A stretch of DNA of 43,278 bases, taken from assembly GCF_023243075.1 (NCBI RefSeq), contig NZ_JALKFZ020000189.1, positions 1-43,278 of the forward strand, given 5' to 3'. This document shows, piece by piece, positions 31,965 through 40,651 of the stretch. Positions within the stretch are counted from its first letter, which is position 1. Every line of letters begins with the position of its first letter. Both the position numbers and the translations under genes were made by a program. Under the pieces are notes generated by a model. It saw nothing but the letters and a program-made list of their open reading frames with translations. It was not told the origin of the DNA and made no database searches. The DNA comes from Frankia sp. AiPa1. Lineage in GTDB: Bacteria > Actinomycetota > Actinomycetes > Frankiales > Frankiaceae.

Positions 31965-32403
31965 GAGCTGACGGCGATCATCTGGCTGTGGGCCATCCCG
32001 CGCGGCGCGGCCCAGAGTAGGTCGCCGAGCCGGTCATCGGGGCGGCCGGTGAGGTGGGCGCCGAGCTGGTGCAGCCCTGCGGCTGTGTCCGCCAGCCGGG
32101 CGTCCAGGGAGTGGGAGCGGTCGGGACGGGTCGCGAGCGAGATCTCCAGGCTCGCCATCGAGGTCGGCGCGCTGAAGGCGCGCCAGGCGGCGTCCACCAG
32201 GGCGCTGACCCGCTCGCGGGTGGTGCCGGTGGTCGGCAGCCGTACGGCGTCGACGCTGGCCTGAAACTCCTGATGGGCGGTTTCGATCACGGCCGTGAAC
32301 AGGCCGTCCCGGTCGCCGAGGTGGTACTGGATCACACCTCAGGTGACGCCTGCGTGTTCGGCGATGTGCCGGGCGCTGGCGGCGCCGATGTTCCGGGCCC
32401 AGG
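31965..32403 (-). pseudogene. TetR-family regulator remnant with in-frame TGA
   Basis: A TetR-like frame with ARHIAEHAGVT, then TGA (32339-32341), then GVIQYHLGDRDGLFTAVIE in the same frame. Relatives have Trp between GVT and GVIQYH, so TGG has become TGA. The C-terminal domain continues to GMAHSQMIAVSS, then runs into repeat copy B. The first helix of the DNA-binding domain is missing. The in-frame stop and loss of both ends make it non-functional. Confidence 0.8.
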
Positions 32404-32479
32404 GCTTCGACATTGACCTGTACGGCGATCCGGGGGTGCGGGTCCGGCTGGAGCCGCACGGCGAGCACCTCGACGGCAC

Positions 32480-32749
32480 GCCGGTAGCGAGACCGCGGCC
32501 CGCCACCTCGGCTGGGCCGCCAGCGTGCTCGACCAGTACCTCGACCAGCGCGCGGAGCTCGCGGCCGACCCGGCGCTCATCCCCGGCGCGGTGGAGGAGA
32601 TCCTCCGCTTCGAGCCGCTGTCCCCGACAGCCGCTGCCTCGCGGCGACTCGCCTCGTACCTGGTGCAGGCGTTTCGCTCGGACCGGGCCACACCGTTAGC
32701 CCCACCCCTGCGTATCCCGCTCGACCTGCCCGGCTCTCGCCAGGCATGA
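32480..32749 (+). pseudogene. Cytochrome P450 fragment
   Basis: About 85 codons with AGSETAARHLGW (I-helix AGxET oxygen-binding motif) and, close behind, ADPALIPGAVEEILRFEPLSP (K-helix ExxR). The haem-binding Cys loop and all earlier regions are missing. The preceding segment FDIDLYGDPGVRVRLEPHGE (32406-32465) is in a different frame and may be from the same or another lost gene. Confidence 0.75.
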
Positions 32750-32886
32750 TCGTGTCGTTCCCGGGCGTGGCGGACGTACACCAGCGGAGCGATCTTCGTG
32801 GTCGTGGTCGTGGTTGGAGCCGGGGTCTGGTCGGCTGCGGCGTGGACGGACTGTCCACCACGGCGACGCCAGGCATAGCAGCTGGA

Positions 32887-33699
32887 TCAGAGGACGACGC
32901 GGATCCGGAGCACATCACCGGTGGCGACTCCGAGCCGTTGCGCCGCGTTGCCCGAGCTGACCGCGATTGTCAGCTGGCCCACCGCGTCCTCGTAGAAGGC
33001 CAGCTCGCCCACCGGCACCTCCTCGAACACCTCGACGTACGTCGCACGGTGCTCACCGGCCGCGGTGACGACGACCACCGGCTGGCCGATCGACAGCGAG
33101 AATGCCTCGAGCCGCTCCCGGCGGCTGGCGAGGTGGAGGTTGCCGAAATGGTCGGTCAGGATGATCTCCGCCCGCAGGCCGTCGTCCTCGATCGTCTCCA
33201 GCGGCGTGGGGAGAGCCGTCAGGGAGGCCGCGGGAATCTCCGGCCCAACCTCGGCCAGCGCCGTTCCTCGCACCAGGTGACCGGCAACGGGGATGTAGAT
33301 GTCGCGCCCGTGGAACGTGCGCGACACGGGGTGCCGGAAGAACTTCTCATTGGTGAGCTCGTAGGCGGCGATCGCGCCGCCCGCCTGCTCGACCGCCCAG
33401 GAAAGCAGGCCGTTGTCCGGGCCGACGAAGACACCCCGGTCCGTCTTCACCGCGATCGACCGGCGTTTCCCGCCCACTCCCGGGTCGACGACGGCGACGT
33501 GGATCGCCCTGGGTAGATACGGGGTGACCCTGGCGAGCAGCCGCGCACCGGTCCGGATGTCCTGCGGGGGCACGACATGGCTGATGTCGATCACCCGGAC
33601 GCTGGGGGCGATACCCAACAGCACTCCATGGCAGGTCGCCACGAAGCCATCGCTGAGACCGTAGTCGGTCAGAAACGAGACAATCTCATACCCGGACAT
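32887..33699 (-). CDS. SAM hydrolase / SAM hydroxide adenosyltransferase (DUF62)
   Basis: A 270-residue protein of the fluorinase/chlorinase-like DUF62 family, which cleaves S-adenosylmethionine to adenosine and methionine using water. N-terminal motifs: FLTDYGLSDGFVA, then IDISHVVPPQDI, HVAVVDPGVGG (with the DxG and substrate-binding residues) and FVGPDNGLLS. The C-terminal barrel has HFGNLHLA. Genuine halogenases carry extra loops that I do not see, so hydrolysis is more likely. The full length fits the family. It starts at ATG 33699 (AGAGGG upstream). It may restrain SAM levels or protect against self-modification. Neighbours are unrelated remnants and a DUF6314 gene on the other strand. 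Confidence 0.92.
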   Translation of the reverse strand: MSGYEIVSFLTDYGLSDGFVATCHGVLLGIAPSVRVIDISHVVPPQDIRTGARLLARVTPYLPRAIHVAVVDPGVGGKRRSIAVKTDRGVFVGPDNGLLSWAVEQAGGAIAAYELTNEKFFRHPVSRTFHGRDIYIPVAGHLVRGTALAEVGPEIPAASLTALPTPLETIEDDGLRAEIILTDHFGNLHLASRRERLEAFSLSIGQPVVVVTAAGEHRATYVEVFEEVPVGELAFYEDAVGQLTIAVSSGNAAQRLGVATGDVLRIRVVL

Positions 33700-34124
33700 G
33701 ATTCAGCCCTCTTCTCGTCGCTCCCTACCAGTAGTTTTCTACCGGCAGTCGGGGCCTGGGTGGAGAGCGGCGATGAGCCGGGCGGCCCCGGGGCGGCCCG
33801 GCCGATCGCGGCTCGGCCGGTCGCGGCCCTGCCGGTCACGGCGCGACGCGGCGCGCGGCCCATGGGTCGAGCGAGGTGTCCGGGCGTCGCGGCCCGGTGC
33901 CAGGCCGACGCCGGCTGCGATGAACGCGCCGACGCCACCGACCGGGGCGACCGGCGGCTGGGAGTGCTGCCCGAGCCCGAACCGGCCCGGGCGTGAACAA
34001 CAGGTTGTGGAAGACACCGGGGTTCCGACGCACTACCGTGTGGTGGGCCGCATACCGCGCCCACCATCGCCGGGGCGCTGCGGACGAGGCCCGAGCGCCG
34101 CTGCCGAGATTGCGCGGAGGACTG
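33700..34124. other. Intergenic between divergent genes, no gene seen
   Basis: 425 bases with imperfect repeats of cggccggtcgcgg-type words near 33790-33850. It should hold promoters for the SAM hydrolase and the DUF6314 gene. Confidence 0.4.
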
Positions 34125-34652
34125 GTGACCCAGCCGTCAGAACAAGCGCCTTCAGACGGATACGCCGCCGCGGCCTTCGTTCGACTCGAGGGTACCTGGG
34201 TCCTGCACAGGACTATTTCAGGAATCGGGACGATGGAGGGAGAGGCGGTTTTCGGCAAGCTCCCCTCGGGCGTGCTTCGGTATCGTGAGGAAGGTAATCT
34301 GCACCTGCACTCCGGATATTCTGGTCCCGCCTTCCGTGAATACTACTATCTCTTGGAGGGTAATTTCATCAGGGTCACCTTCGCTGACGTACCTCCCGGC
34401 GAGCGGACGTTCGTGAACCTGCGGCCGGAGCGCGGCGACGGCGACACCTTCGCCGCAGGGGGTGTGCACCACTGCGGGCCCGACGTGCACTCGGCGACAT
34501 ACCACTTCGCGGACGAGTCCCTGGCGATCATGGTGGAGGTCCGTGGGCCGGAGACGAACTACACGGTTCATTCGGTCCTCACCCGCCGCTCGAATCCGGC
34601 GGATTGCCTGTCGTCGGCCCGGCACCGCGAGATGCGTGGCCGGGCCGCCTGA
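34125..34652 (+). CDS. DUF6314 family protein
   Basis: A 175-residue protein with the DUF6314 pattern: LEGTWVLHRTISG, GVLRYREEGNLHL, FREYYYLLEGNFIRVTFAD, HHCGPDVHSATYHF and the closing VRGPETNYTVHSVLTRR. It is predicted as a small beta-barrel, lipocalin-like in shape. The function of the family is unknown; members often sit next to redox or stress genes. GTG 34125 was chosen because GGAGG lies 4 bases upstream; the open frame above has different composition. Third-position G/C is lower in parts (for example around 34290-34350), unlike most neighbours, which may signal transfer. Confidence 0.78.
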   Translation: MTQPSEQAPSDGYAAAAFVRLEGTWVLHRTISGIGTMEGEAVFGKLPSGVLRYREEGNLHLHSGYSGPAFREYYYLLEGNFIRVTFADVPPGERTFVNLRPERGDGDTFAAGGVHHCGPDVHSATYHFADESLAIMVEVRGPETNYTVHSVLTRRSNPADCLSSARHREMRGRAA

Positions 34653-34717
34653 CATTGGCGGCTTGTGCCACCCACCCGTCGCCGACCGCTCGGTGCCACG
34701 GTCGATGCCCGGCCGGA

Positions 34718-35560
34718 TCAGGCGGCGCTACCCTGGCCCGCGCCCGGTTCATCCGCGGGCCCCTGGTCGCGCACAAGGGTGCGCTCGCCGGCCATGCCAC
34801 GGCGCCGTCCGCGAACGGTGGGGCGATGCGCGGGCCGTACGGACGGGCCGGTGTTGTGGTCGGCGTGCGGGGTGTTCCTACGCACCTGGTAGACCCAGCT
34901 CTTGCTGACCGTGATGCCCAGGGAGGCCAGCATCGCGACCGTCTCGGTGGCCGACCCGCCGGTCAGGTCCAGGGCCTGGGCGATCGCCTCGCGTTTCGCC
35001 GCCGCGTCCATCGCGCCGTTCGGCCCGACCGCTGACGCGCCGTCCGCCCGGTCGGTCTCGTCGTCGGCCTCGGGCGACGGGCCGCGCTGCGGCGGGATCG
35101 GGAGGTCCACGGTGGCCGCAACGCCCGCGGTCCGGCGTCCGGCCGGGTGGATCTGGCGCATGAGCAGCTCGTAGGAACCCAGCAGGGCCAGCGGCGGCCA
35201 GCCGGCGATGATCCGGGCGGTGAAGGTGGGTTCGGCGTGCAGCACGTTCGCGACCAGCGACGCGCAGGCACCCAGCACCAGCAGAAGGTAGGGCAGCCAG
35301 GACCGGCTGCGTCCGGCGCGGCGGTCCGCCAGCATCGCCATCGACGCGGCCACGATCAGCCCGTCCACGCTGAACGGCAGCACCGCCGCGGACATCGGGT
35401 CCTCCCCGTGCTGCATCGCGACCCCGCGCATGTGCCGATAGGACACGAAGGCCGCCACTATCGCCACCGTCGCCACCGCGACCACCGTGGTGACCCGGAT
35501 AGCCCGCTCCGCGGGGAATCTGGCGGATCGTCCCCCGCTCATCGGTTGACCACCATCCAC
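34718..35560 (-). CDS. DUF2637 membrane protein
   Basis: 280 residues. The N-terminal DUF2637 domain has about four membrane segments: VTTVVAVATVAIVAAFVSY, then AAVLPFSVDGLIVAASMAML, WLPYLLLVLGACASLVANVL and IIAGWPPLALLGSYELLM. The C-terminal part contains AIAQALDLTGGSATETVAML and SLGITVSKSWVYQVRR, a probable helix-turn-helix. DUF2637 proteins (related to SpdB/TraSpd transfer proteins) are frequent in actinobacterial integrative elements. GTG 35560 was chosen because AGGAG precedes it; ATG 35542 is an alternative. No other transfer gene (FtsK-type TraB, replication, integrase) is seen nearby. Confidence 0.82.
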   Translation of the reverse strand: MDGGQPMSGGRSARFPAERAIRVTTVVAVATVAIVAAFVSYRHMRGVAMQHGEDPMSAAVLPFSVDGLIVAASMAMLADRRAGRSRSWLPYLLLVLGACASLVANVLHAEPTFTARIIAGWPPLALLGSYELLMRQIHPAGRRTAGVAATVDLPIPPQRGPSPEADDETDRADGASAVGPNGAMDAAAKREAIAQALDLTGGSATETVAMLASLGITVSKSWVYQVRRNTPHADHNTGPSVRPAHRPTVRGRRRGMAGERTLVRDQGPADEPGAGQGSAA

Positions 35561-35973
35561 ACCGATCTCCTCGCCTGACCTCGGAATGGCCGGGTTGGGA
35601 CACATCCTCCCTCCGACGCCCTGCGCCCGACGGAACCACCCCGACCGGCGCGCAGTAGCCGTATCCGCCCTGGTGCCGACCGTGAGAGACCGGCGCGCCC
35701 GCGCAATCCCCAGGTCACCACACGCGACCACCAGTCCCGGCCGGCCGAATCGGGTATGCCCGCACCTTTGCCGCGGCCCCGGTGGACCCACGCGTTATCT
35801 ATCTCACCGGGCCCGGCCCGTCGGGGGTGACGGTGGGTCGGGTGAACGGCGACGACGGCGACTGTCTCCCCTGACCGGATTGCCCAGTGCGAAACCGCCG
35901 GTGACACGCATCCCGACGGCACCGACACCGCGACCGCCGAGGCGCGCCTGTGCGGCGCGGCACATAAAGCCTG
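35561..35973. other. Intergenic, no gene seen
   Basis: 413 bases upstream of the DUF2637 gene. It includes a short A/T-rich patch (gttatctatctcac near 35793) that could be part of a promoter. Confidence 0.4.
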
Positions 35974-36165
35974 TGTGAGTACTACGCCGGGGACTACAAG
36001 GCGGCCCTCGACTTTACCCGGGAAGGCCGCCGGGTCGCCGGTCGGTCAGCTGAGGCGATCCGCCTCGCCGTGAACGGAGAGGCACGCTCCCTCGGTCGGC
36101 TCGGCGACCGCGCCGGTGTGGACCGGTCCGTGGCCGAGGCCTTCGATCTGGCCCACCAGACCTAC
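35974..36165 (+). pseudogene. TPR regulator fragment
   Basis: About 64 codons read CEYYAGDYKAALDFTREGRR, then SAEAIRLAVNGEARSLGRLG and AVEAFDLAH-like helices, as in the C-terminal TPR part of actinobacterial XRE or TPR regulators. It has no start and no proper end; it runs out where the phosphotransferase remnant on the other strand begins. Confidence 0.6.
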
Positions 36166-36202
36166 CCGATTGATCCGCGCGGGACCGCGCGATCCTCCAA
36201 GA

Positions 36203-36430
36203 TCAATCTTGGTTGCCGAGTCGGCCGCGGTTGTCGGCCACCCACTGATAGCCGGCACGGACGTCTTCAATGGCGCCGGCGTCGCGTAGCCGCACCGCCG
36301 CCGGGTCTGACCCGTCAGTGCTCCGGCCTGAATGCCTCGCCAGCAACGGTCCTGCCACCACAGGATCGTCTCGATCAGCGGCGCATGGCGGTGCAGTCCG
36401 TAGGCCTCACGGATCAGCCTGATCCTCCAC
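36203..36430 (-). pseudogene. Aminoglycoside phosphotransferase-like 3' remnant, frameshifted
   Basis: The C-terminal end of a phosphotransferase (APH fold): REAYGLHRHAPLIETILWW, then QDRCWRGIQAG, a one-base loss near 36325, then DPAAVRLRDAGAIEDVRAGY and QWVADNRGRLGNQD, ending at a stop (36203-36205). The N-terminal kinase core is gone; the 3' end of the TIR-NACHT gene lies immediately upstream, so a deletion or insertion joined them. Confidence 0.75.
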
Positions 36431-38899
36431 CTACTCGACCCCGGCGAACGGTCGGCCGGTGCGGTCCTTGCTAGAGGCGAGGCGGCGTTGCAGCTCCACA
36501 TGCCGGAACTGATAGACCGCGCCGGACTGCCGTAAAACGCCGCGTTTCTCATGGGCGTCAGCCAGGAACGCCATCAGGTTGCGGGGGAGCCGGCCGCGCG
36601 CGGCGAGCCAGGCCCGGGTCAGCGTGAACATCCCCCACGATGTCTGATAAATCGCGAACATAAGCCCGACTGCGAGCCCCAACCCGAGCCCGCACACGAA
36701 CCCTCCCGGCGTCAGCCAACAGACGAGTACGGGCCCGAGCCCGGTGGTGAGCACGACCGAACAGAACGCGGCTCGGTCTCGCCGGAGCACCCAGGTGGGG
36801 CCTGCCGCTTCGGTGAGGTCTGCCGACATGGCTTCGAAGGCCCCGGATAGGGGCGCCAAGAAAAGCCCGAGAAAGACCATCACAAGGAGCGGGAGCACAA
36901 GCACGGACTCGTACCCATCGGTGCCTCCTTCACCGAACTTCACAGGCGCGCCCGCGAGCTCGAGCCCGACCCCGAGCCCGCCCAAGAGCGCGAACCCAAT
37001 CCCGAACGGGAGCACAGCATTACGCACCGGTTTGAGTGCGGCAACGACCCTGGAACGGGGGACTCTCCACCACACCGCCAGCTTCGGTAACGGAACTTTT
37101 GCTCCTCCGAAGAAGGTCCCCGCACCTCCGAAAAAAAGCCAGAAATACAGCACGTACGCAACCCTGAGTGCGAGATCCCCGTCAAGCCCGAAAGCTATCC
37201 CGCATAACAGCCCTGCCCCGAGTCCAACCCCGGGCCCGATGGTAAACCGTCGTTTTTTGGGGGAGATGACTTCGGGGATCTGCCACCAGGCGAGGTCGGG
37301 GCTGCCATGGTGAGTGTGTTCGAGATGTCGAGCGAGGAAGGCCAGCCACCGTTCGGCGTCCACCGTAAGCCAGGGGCAGGGACGCGCCCGTTCATGTTTC
37401 CGGTAGGCGGCTGGGAGGAAGCCGTCGAACATGTGCTCCTCGATGGCAGTCCGGCTGGGGAACTGGACCGGGTCCAGGAGACTCCTCGGATCGGGCAGGC
37501 TGCTGCCGTGTTCGCCGATACGGGGGTTGTAGATCGTTCGTGCCAGGTGGGCCATCAGGGGCGATGTCAGCACTTCGGCTACGGGTGGCGGAGTCGGCGC
37601 GGCCAGTGCGGCCCGTATCAGCTCCCAGCGGCCAGCCGTGGTTGGTCCGCCAGCCGAGCGTTGCAGGTAGTCGACGACGTCTGTGGCCGGCAGCGAGCAC
37701 AGACTGATGCCAGCAGCGCCGGCTAATGTCACCTCGGGCCCGTCGCCGGGGCGGGTCGCGGCCCGGTATGGCCCGCTCCGCGACAGCAGAACAAGCTTCT
37801 GCCCAGGCCGCAACACGTCGTTGATCCGGCCGATCGCGTGGCCGCGGGCGGCGTCGGCAATCTCGTCCAGGCCGTCAAGAAGCAGGAGGAGCATGCCTGC
37901 GTTGAGCAACGCCCGCGCTCGGCTGGCTCCGCTCCCGTCAGGTGCTCGTTCACGAAGGCCCGGATAGTCAAGGGTCAGCCGCTGGTCGAGCCAGGAGTAC
38001 AGACCGGTTTCGGTCGGGTTCCACGAGGCGAGGGAGATCAGGACTGGCACCGGCGCCTCGGGGGACTTGTGTTTGAGGAGATCGAGCACGAGCCGGACGG
38101 CGAGCATGGTCTTGCCGGAGCCGGACTCTCCGAGTACAACCAGCCTGCCGGTGGGGACTCTGTCCAGAACGTCAGCGAGCTGCCGGCCGCTGCCCGCCAG
38201 CTCGGCGGGGCCCGCGGCCCAGCCTCCGGTAATGGGCCAGCCAGCGCCGGTGGTGGCTAGCCGGATGATGGTCTCCCAGTCATCGGTCAGGTCCGAGTCG
38301 GCTGGTTGCCAGCTCACAGGGAGTGGGTAGGGCTCGTTAAGCCGCCGGATCGCGGCCTCGTCCTCCCACTGCCGACGCACCGCGACCTGCAACTGATCTG
38401 CTATTTCCCGCAGGTCGGGCACCTGGCCATGGCGACGGGAGGGGAACGCGGGTGCGCGCGGCGGCTTGCGTCGATCTCCGCGGACGGCCTTCAGGAGCTG
38501 GTCGCGTGCATCTCGAGCGGTCAGGCCGAAGATGTCGACGCAGACCAGCTGGCGGAGCAGACCGGGGCGGTCGCAGCCCTCGACCCGGACAACGAGCAGC
38601 TTGCGCTGTTTGCCGAGCGGGTCGTCCCCGAAGGCCGCCTGCCACTCCGCTGCCACGTAGGCCTCGGTCAGGTAGGCCACAGATAGAACGGCGATCGTCT
38701 GCGTGGCGTTCTGCACCGCCTGGTGGATCTCCTGGATGACATGCGTCCCAGCGACGAAGTCCCACGCCCTGATCACAACGGTGTAGCCGGCCCCTTCCAG
38801 TTCCCAGGCGATCCACTCCGCGTGCTCTTCATCTGGCGGCGCGTAGGAGATGAAGAAGTCGGGCTTTGTGCGGGCGGCCGGCTCCTGGCCCTGGTCCAT
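36431..38899 (-). CDS. TIR-NACHT protein with C-terminal membrane domain
   Basis: 822 residues. TIR domain (13-140): FFISYAPPDEEHAEWIAWEL and a Glu (E85, YVAAEWQ) at the NADase catalytic position. NACHT NTPase from about 245: Walker A GESGSGKT at 257-264, Walker B LLLLDGLDE at 338-346, LVLLSRSG as the Arg sensor region. A helical segment follows, then from about 585 to 770 a block of roughly six Gly-rich membrane helices (for example LLCGIAFGLDGDLALRVAYV), ending with a soluble tail carrying VYQFRHVELQRRLA, as at the end of many actinobacterial NACHT proteins. STAND NTPases with TIR effectors act in antiphage defence by NAD depletion. Start 38899 has only a weak ribosome site. No partner gene is seen. 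Confidence 0.88.
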   Translation of the reverse strand: MDQGQEPAARTKPDFFISYAPPDEEHAEWIAWELEGAGYTVVIRAWDFVAGTHVIQEIHQAVQNATQTIAVLSVAYLTEAYVAAEWQAAFGDDPLGKQRKLLVVRVEGCDRPGLLRQLVCVDIFGLTARDARDQLLKAVRGDRRKPPRAPAFPSRRHGQVPDLREIADQLQVAVRRQWEDEAAIRRLNEPYPLPVSWQPADSDLTDDWETIIRLATTGAGWPITGGWAAGPAELAGSGRQLADVLDRVPTGRLVVLGESGSGKTMLAVRLVLDLLKHKSPEAPVPVLISLASWNPTETGLYSWLDQRLTLDYPGLRERAPDGSGASRARALLNAGMLLLLLDGLDEIADAARGHAIGRINDVLRPGQKLVLLSRSGPYRAATRPGDGPEVTLAGAAGISLCSLPATDVVDYLQRSAGGPTTAGRWELIRAALAAPTPPPVAEVLTSPLMAHLARTIYNPRIGEHGSSLPDPRSLLDPVQFPSRTAIEEHMFDGFLPAAYRKHERARPCPWLTVDAERWLAFLARHLEHTHHGSPDLAWWQIPEVISPKKRRFTIGPGVGLGAGLLCGIAFGLDGDLALRVAYVLYFWLFFGGAGTFFGGAKVPLPKLAVWWRVPRSRVVAALKPVRNAVLPFGIGFALLGGLGVGLELAGAPVKFGEGGTDGYESVLVLPLLVMVFLGLFLAPLSGAFEAMSADLTEAAGPTWVLRRDRAAFCSVVLTTGLGPVLVCWLTPGGFVCGLGLGLAVGLMFAIYQTSWGMFTLTRAWLAARGRLPRNLMAFLADAHEKRGVLRQSGAVYQFRHVELQRRLASSKDRTGRPFAGVE

Positions 38900-39623
38900 C
38901 AGACGCTCGCGGCCGTAGGCAGGGGCGGGGTAAGAGCGACCAGGCCGAGCAAATTCAGCACCCCCGGTGGCGCACCAGCGCGTCTTTGGGCGCGGCGAGC
39001 GTCGCCGCCTCAGACTGTTCCGGCTGCGACAGTATCGTGATGCGCGGCCCGTGCGCTGTTCCATGGCCCGCCGGTAGTAAGCAGCACGAAATCAACGCCA
39101 AGGGTTGGCCCGAGGGTCGGCTGCGCTACTGGTCGAAGATCCGTTCGATGACAGCGGTGGTTTCGGTGGTGCCGGCGCGCTCTGGTGGAGTCAGATATCG
39201 CAACTGTCTAAACGGGTGGCCGGCTCAGAGCGCGCCGGCACCGGCTGCGGGTGCCCTGGCTGTCCTGCCTGGAGCTGTTTGACGAGGAACCGTGCGGGGT
39301 CGGCGACGTCGTGGCGGTGACCGTGGTCGTCGAGTGAGCGGGAGCGGCGAAGGTGCCGGACACCTCGCCGGACGCGTCGACGGCGGAGTAGTGATCAACA
39401 TCTGGGCGGCGATGCGATCGGCGACCAAGCGGAGGCAGGAGTGCCTCGCCGTCGCGGCGCGCGTATCTGGGGACGATCGGGGACCCCGAGGATGGATCCC
39501 GACAGCCGGCCGGTCGTGCGGTCCCCTAGCGTGCAGGTGTGGGATGAGACACAGATTTTCTGTGGGCACTTTGTGGCTTTGATCTTGATGTGATCGTCGA
39601 TCAAAGCTGTGAGCTGGGGGCGG
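38900..39623. other. Long gap with coding remnants, no intact gene
   Basis: 724 bases upstream of the TIR-NACHT gene. On the minus strand 39190-39340 has good coding bias and reads HDVADPARFLVKQLQAGQPG to a stop near 39190, in a different frame from its apparent continuation upstream (near 39340-39430). Near 39130-39180 a minus-strand end reads TTETTAVIERIFDQ and a stop. Neither is recognised. They look like 3' ends of lost genes lying between the immune gene and the tRNA. Confidence 0.4.
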
Positions 39624-39696
39624 CTCCCGCGATAGGACTCGAACCTATAACCTGCCGGTTAACAGCCGGCTGCTCTGCCAATTGAGCTACGCGGGA
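39624..39696 (-). tRNA. tRNA-Asn (GTT anticodon)
   Basis: A 73-base cloverleaf on the minus strand. The acceptor stem TCCCGCG pairs with CGCGGGA, the D-arm is GCTC...GAGC, the anticodon stem GCCGG closes a CTGTTAACC-type loop with GTT, the variable loop is 5 bases, the T-arm is ATAGG-TTCGAGT-CCTAT, and the discriminator is G. The CCA end is not encoded, as is usual in actinobacteria. It lies at the edge of the decayed, island-like region and could be an integration site. I did not find a second copy of its 3' end within the window. Confidence 0.97.
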
Positions 39697-39847
39697 TCGG
39701 GCGCCGTAGCTGTCGCAGCACCTGACGCGGTCAGCCTACCTGAGGTTCGGGGCATCCTGTGCGTGGGGTAGGAATCGATCTGGTGGCACAACGTCAGCCG
39801 GCTGGAAGATCACTGTCGGCACGTCCCTCGGTCTCCTGGGAGGCAAC

Positions 39848-40144
39848 ATGCGGATCAGGCCCAGTGTCGTTGCCGCACTCGGCGTCGGCTACGTTCTCGG
39901 TGCCCGAGCGGGGCGCGAGCGGTACGACACGATCATGCGCCAGGCGCGGGAGATCCGTGAGCGGCCGGAGGTCCAGAGCGCGGCGGGGCTGATCTCGGCC
40001 CAGGCTGGGGCGCTCGGTCAGCGGATCCGCGGCGTGCTGGGTGTCGAGGTGAAAACGCCCCGGACGCTCCCGTTCCGTCCGATGGTGACCTATGGTTCCA
40101 ACGGTGTCAGCTCGAACGGCGTCCGCTCGGTGGGTGCGCGCTGA
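39848..40144 (+). CDS. Small YtxH-like membrane-associated protein
   Basis: 98 residues starting MRIRPSVVAALGVGYVLGAR, a short hydrophobic anchor with a glycine pattern, followed by a charged helix (GRERYDTIMRQAREIRERPE) and a tail. This is the layout of actinobacterial YtxH-like proteins, thought to sit on the membrane in the stress envelope; their function is not established. A good GGGAGG lies 5 bases before the ATG. It is followed 57 bases later by a winged-helix regulator on the same strand. Confidence 0.75.
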   Translation: MRIRPSVVAALGVGYVLGARAGRERYDTIMRQAREIRERPEVQSAAGLISAQAGALGQRIRGVLGVEVKTPRTLPFRPMVTYGSNGVSSNGVRSVGAR

Positions 40145-40201
40145 CCCAGGTAGAGCCACAGGGCGTCGCGGGCCCAGCTCGCAAGGGTCCGGAATGGATG
40201 G

Positions 40202-40651
40202 ATGGTGAGCGGAGCGCAGGGGCGCGCCGCGCGTCGTGGCGGGCGGGCCGGGGCCGCGGTGCAGGCCGGTGGCGGGGGCGCGGGTGGTGAGGGGGAGACG
40301 CCGGGTGCTGGTGCGGGGGTGTCGGCACCGCTTGCGGCGCTGGTGCAGCTGCTCGGGCGTCGGTATGCGCTGGGCGTCTACTGGCAGCTGCGGACCGGTT
40401 CCGAGTCCTTCCGGACCCTCGCCGCCCGTCTGGAAGCGCCGGAAACGCAGCTCACGCAGAGGCTGCGGGAGCTGCGGGAGAGCGGCATCGTCGAAGTGGA
40501 CGAGGCCGGCGAGTACCGGCTGACCGTCCACGGACGCCGGTTGCAGGGTGTCATCGAGCCGTTGGCGCTCTGGGCGGACGAGTGGGCTGCGCTGCGACCG
40601 CGCCAGCGTGTCCCGCGCGGCGCCGCATCCCGCGGCTTCGACGAGCCCTGA
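40202..40651 (+). CDS. Winged-helix regulator (HxlR-like)
   Basis: 149 residues. The first 40 are Gly/Ala/Arg-rich and probably disordered. The rest is a winged-helix domain of HxlR type: LVQLLGRRYALGVYWQLRTG, then SFRTLAARLEAPETQLTQRL and RELRESGIVEVDEAGEYRLT, with a dimerisation helix GVIEPLALWADEWAAL. The N-terminal Cys of HxlR proteins is absent, so it is unlikely to be a thiol sensor. The start ATG 40202 follows GGATGG; a later start may be used, since the N-terminal stretch lacks structure. The target is unknown. Confidence 0.75.
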   Translation: MVSGAQGRAARRGGRAGAAVQAGGGGAGGEGETPGAGAGVSAPLAALVQLLGRRYALGVYWQLRTGSESFRTLAARLEAPETQLTQRLRELRESGIVEVDEAGEYRLTVHGRRLQGVIEPLALWADEWAALRPRQRVPRGAASRGFDEP

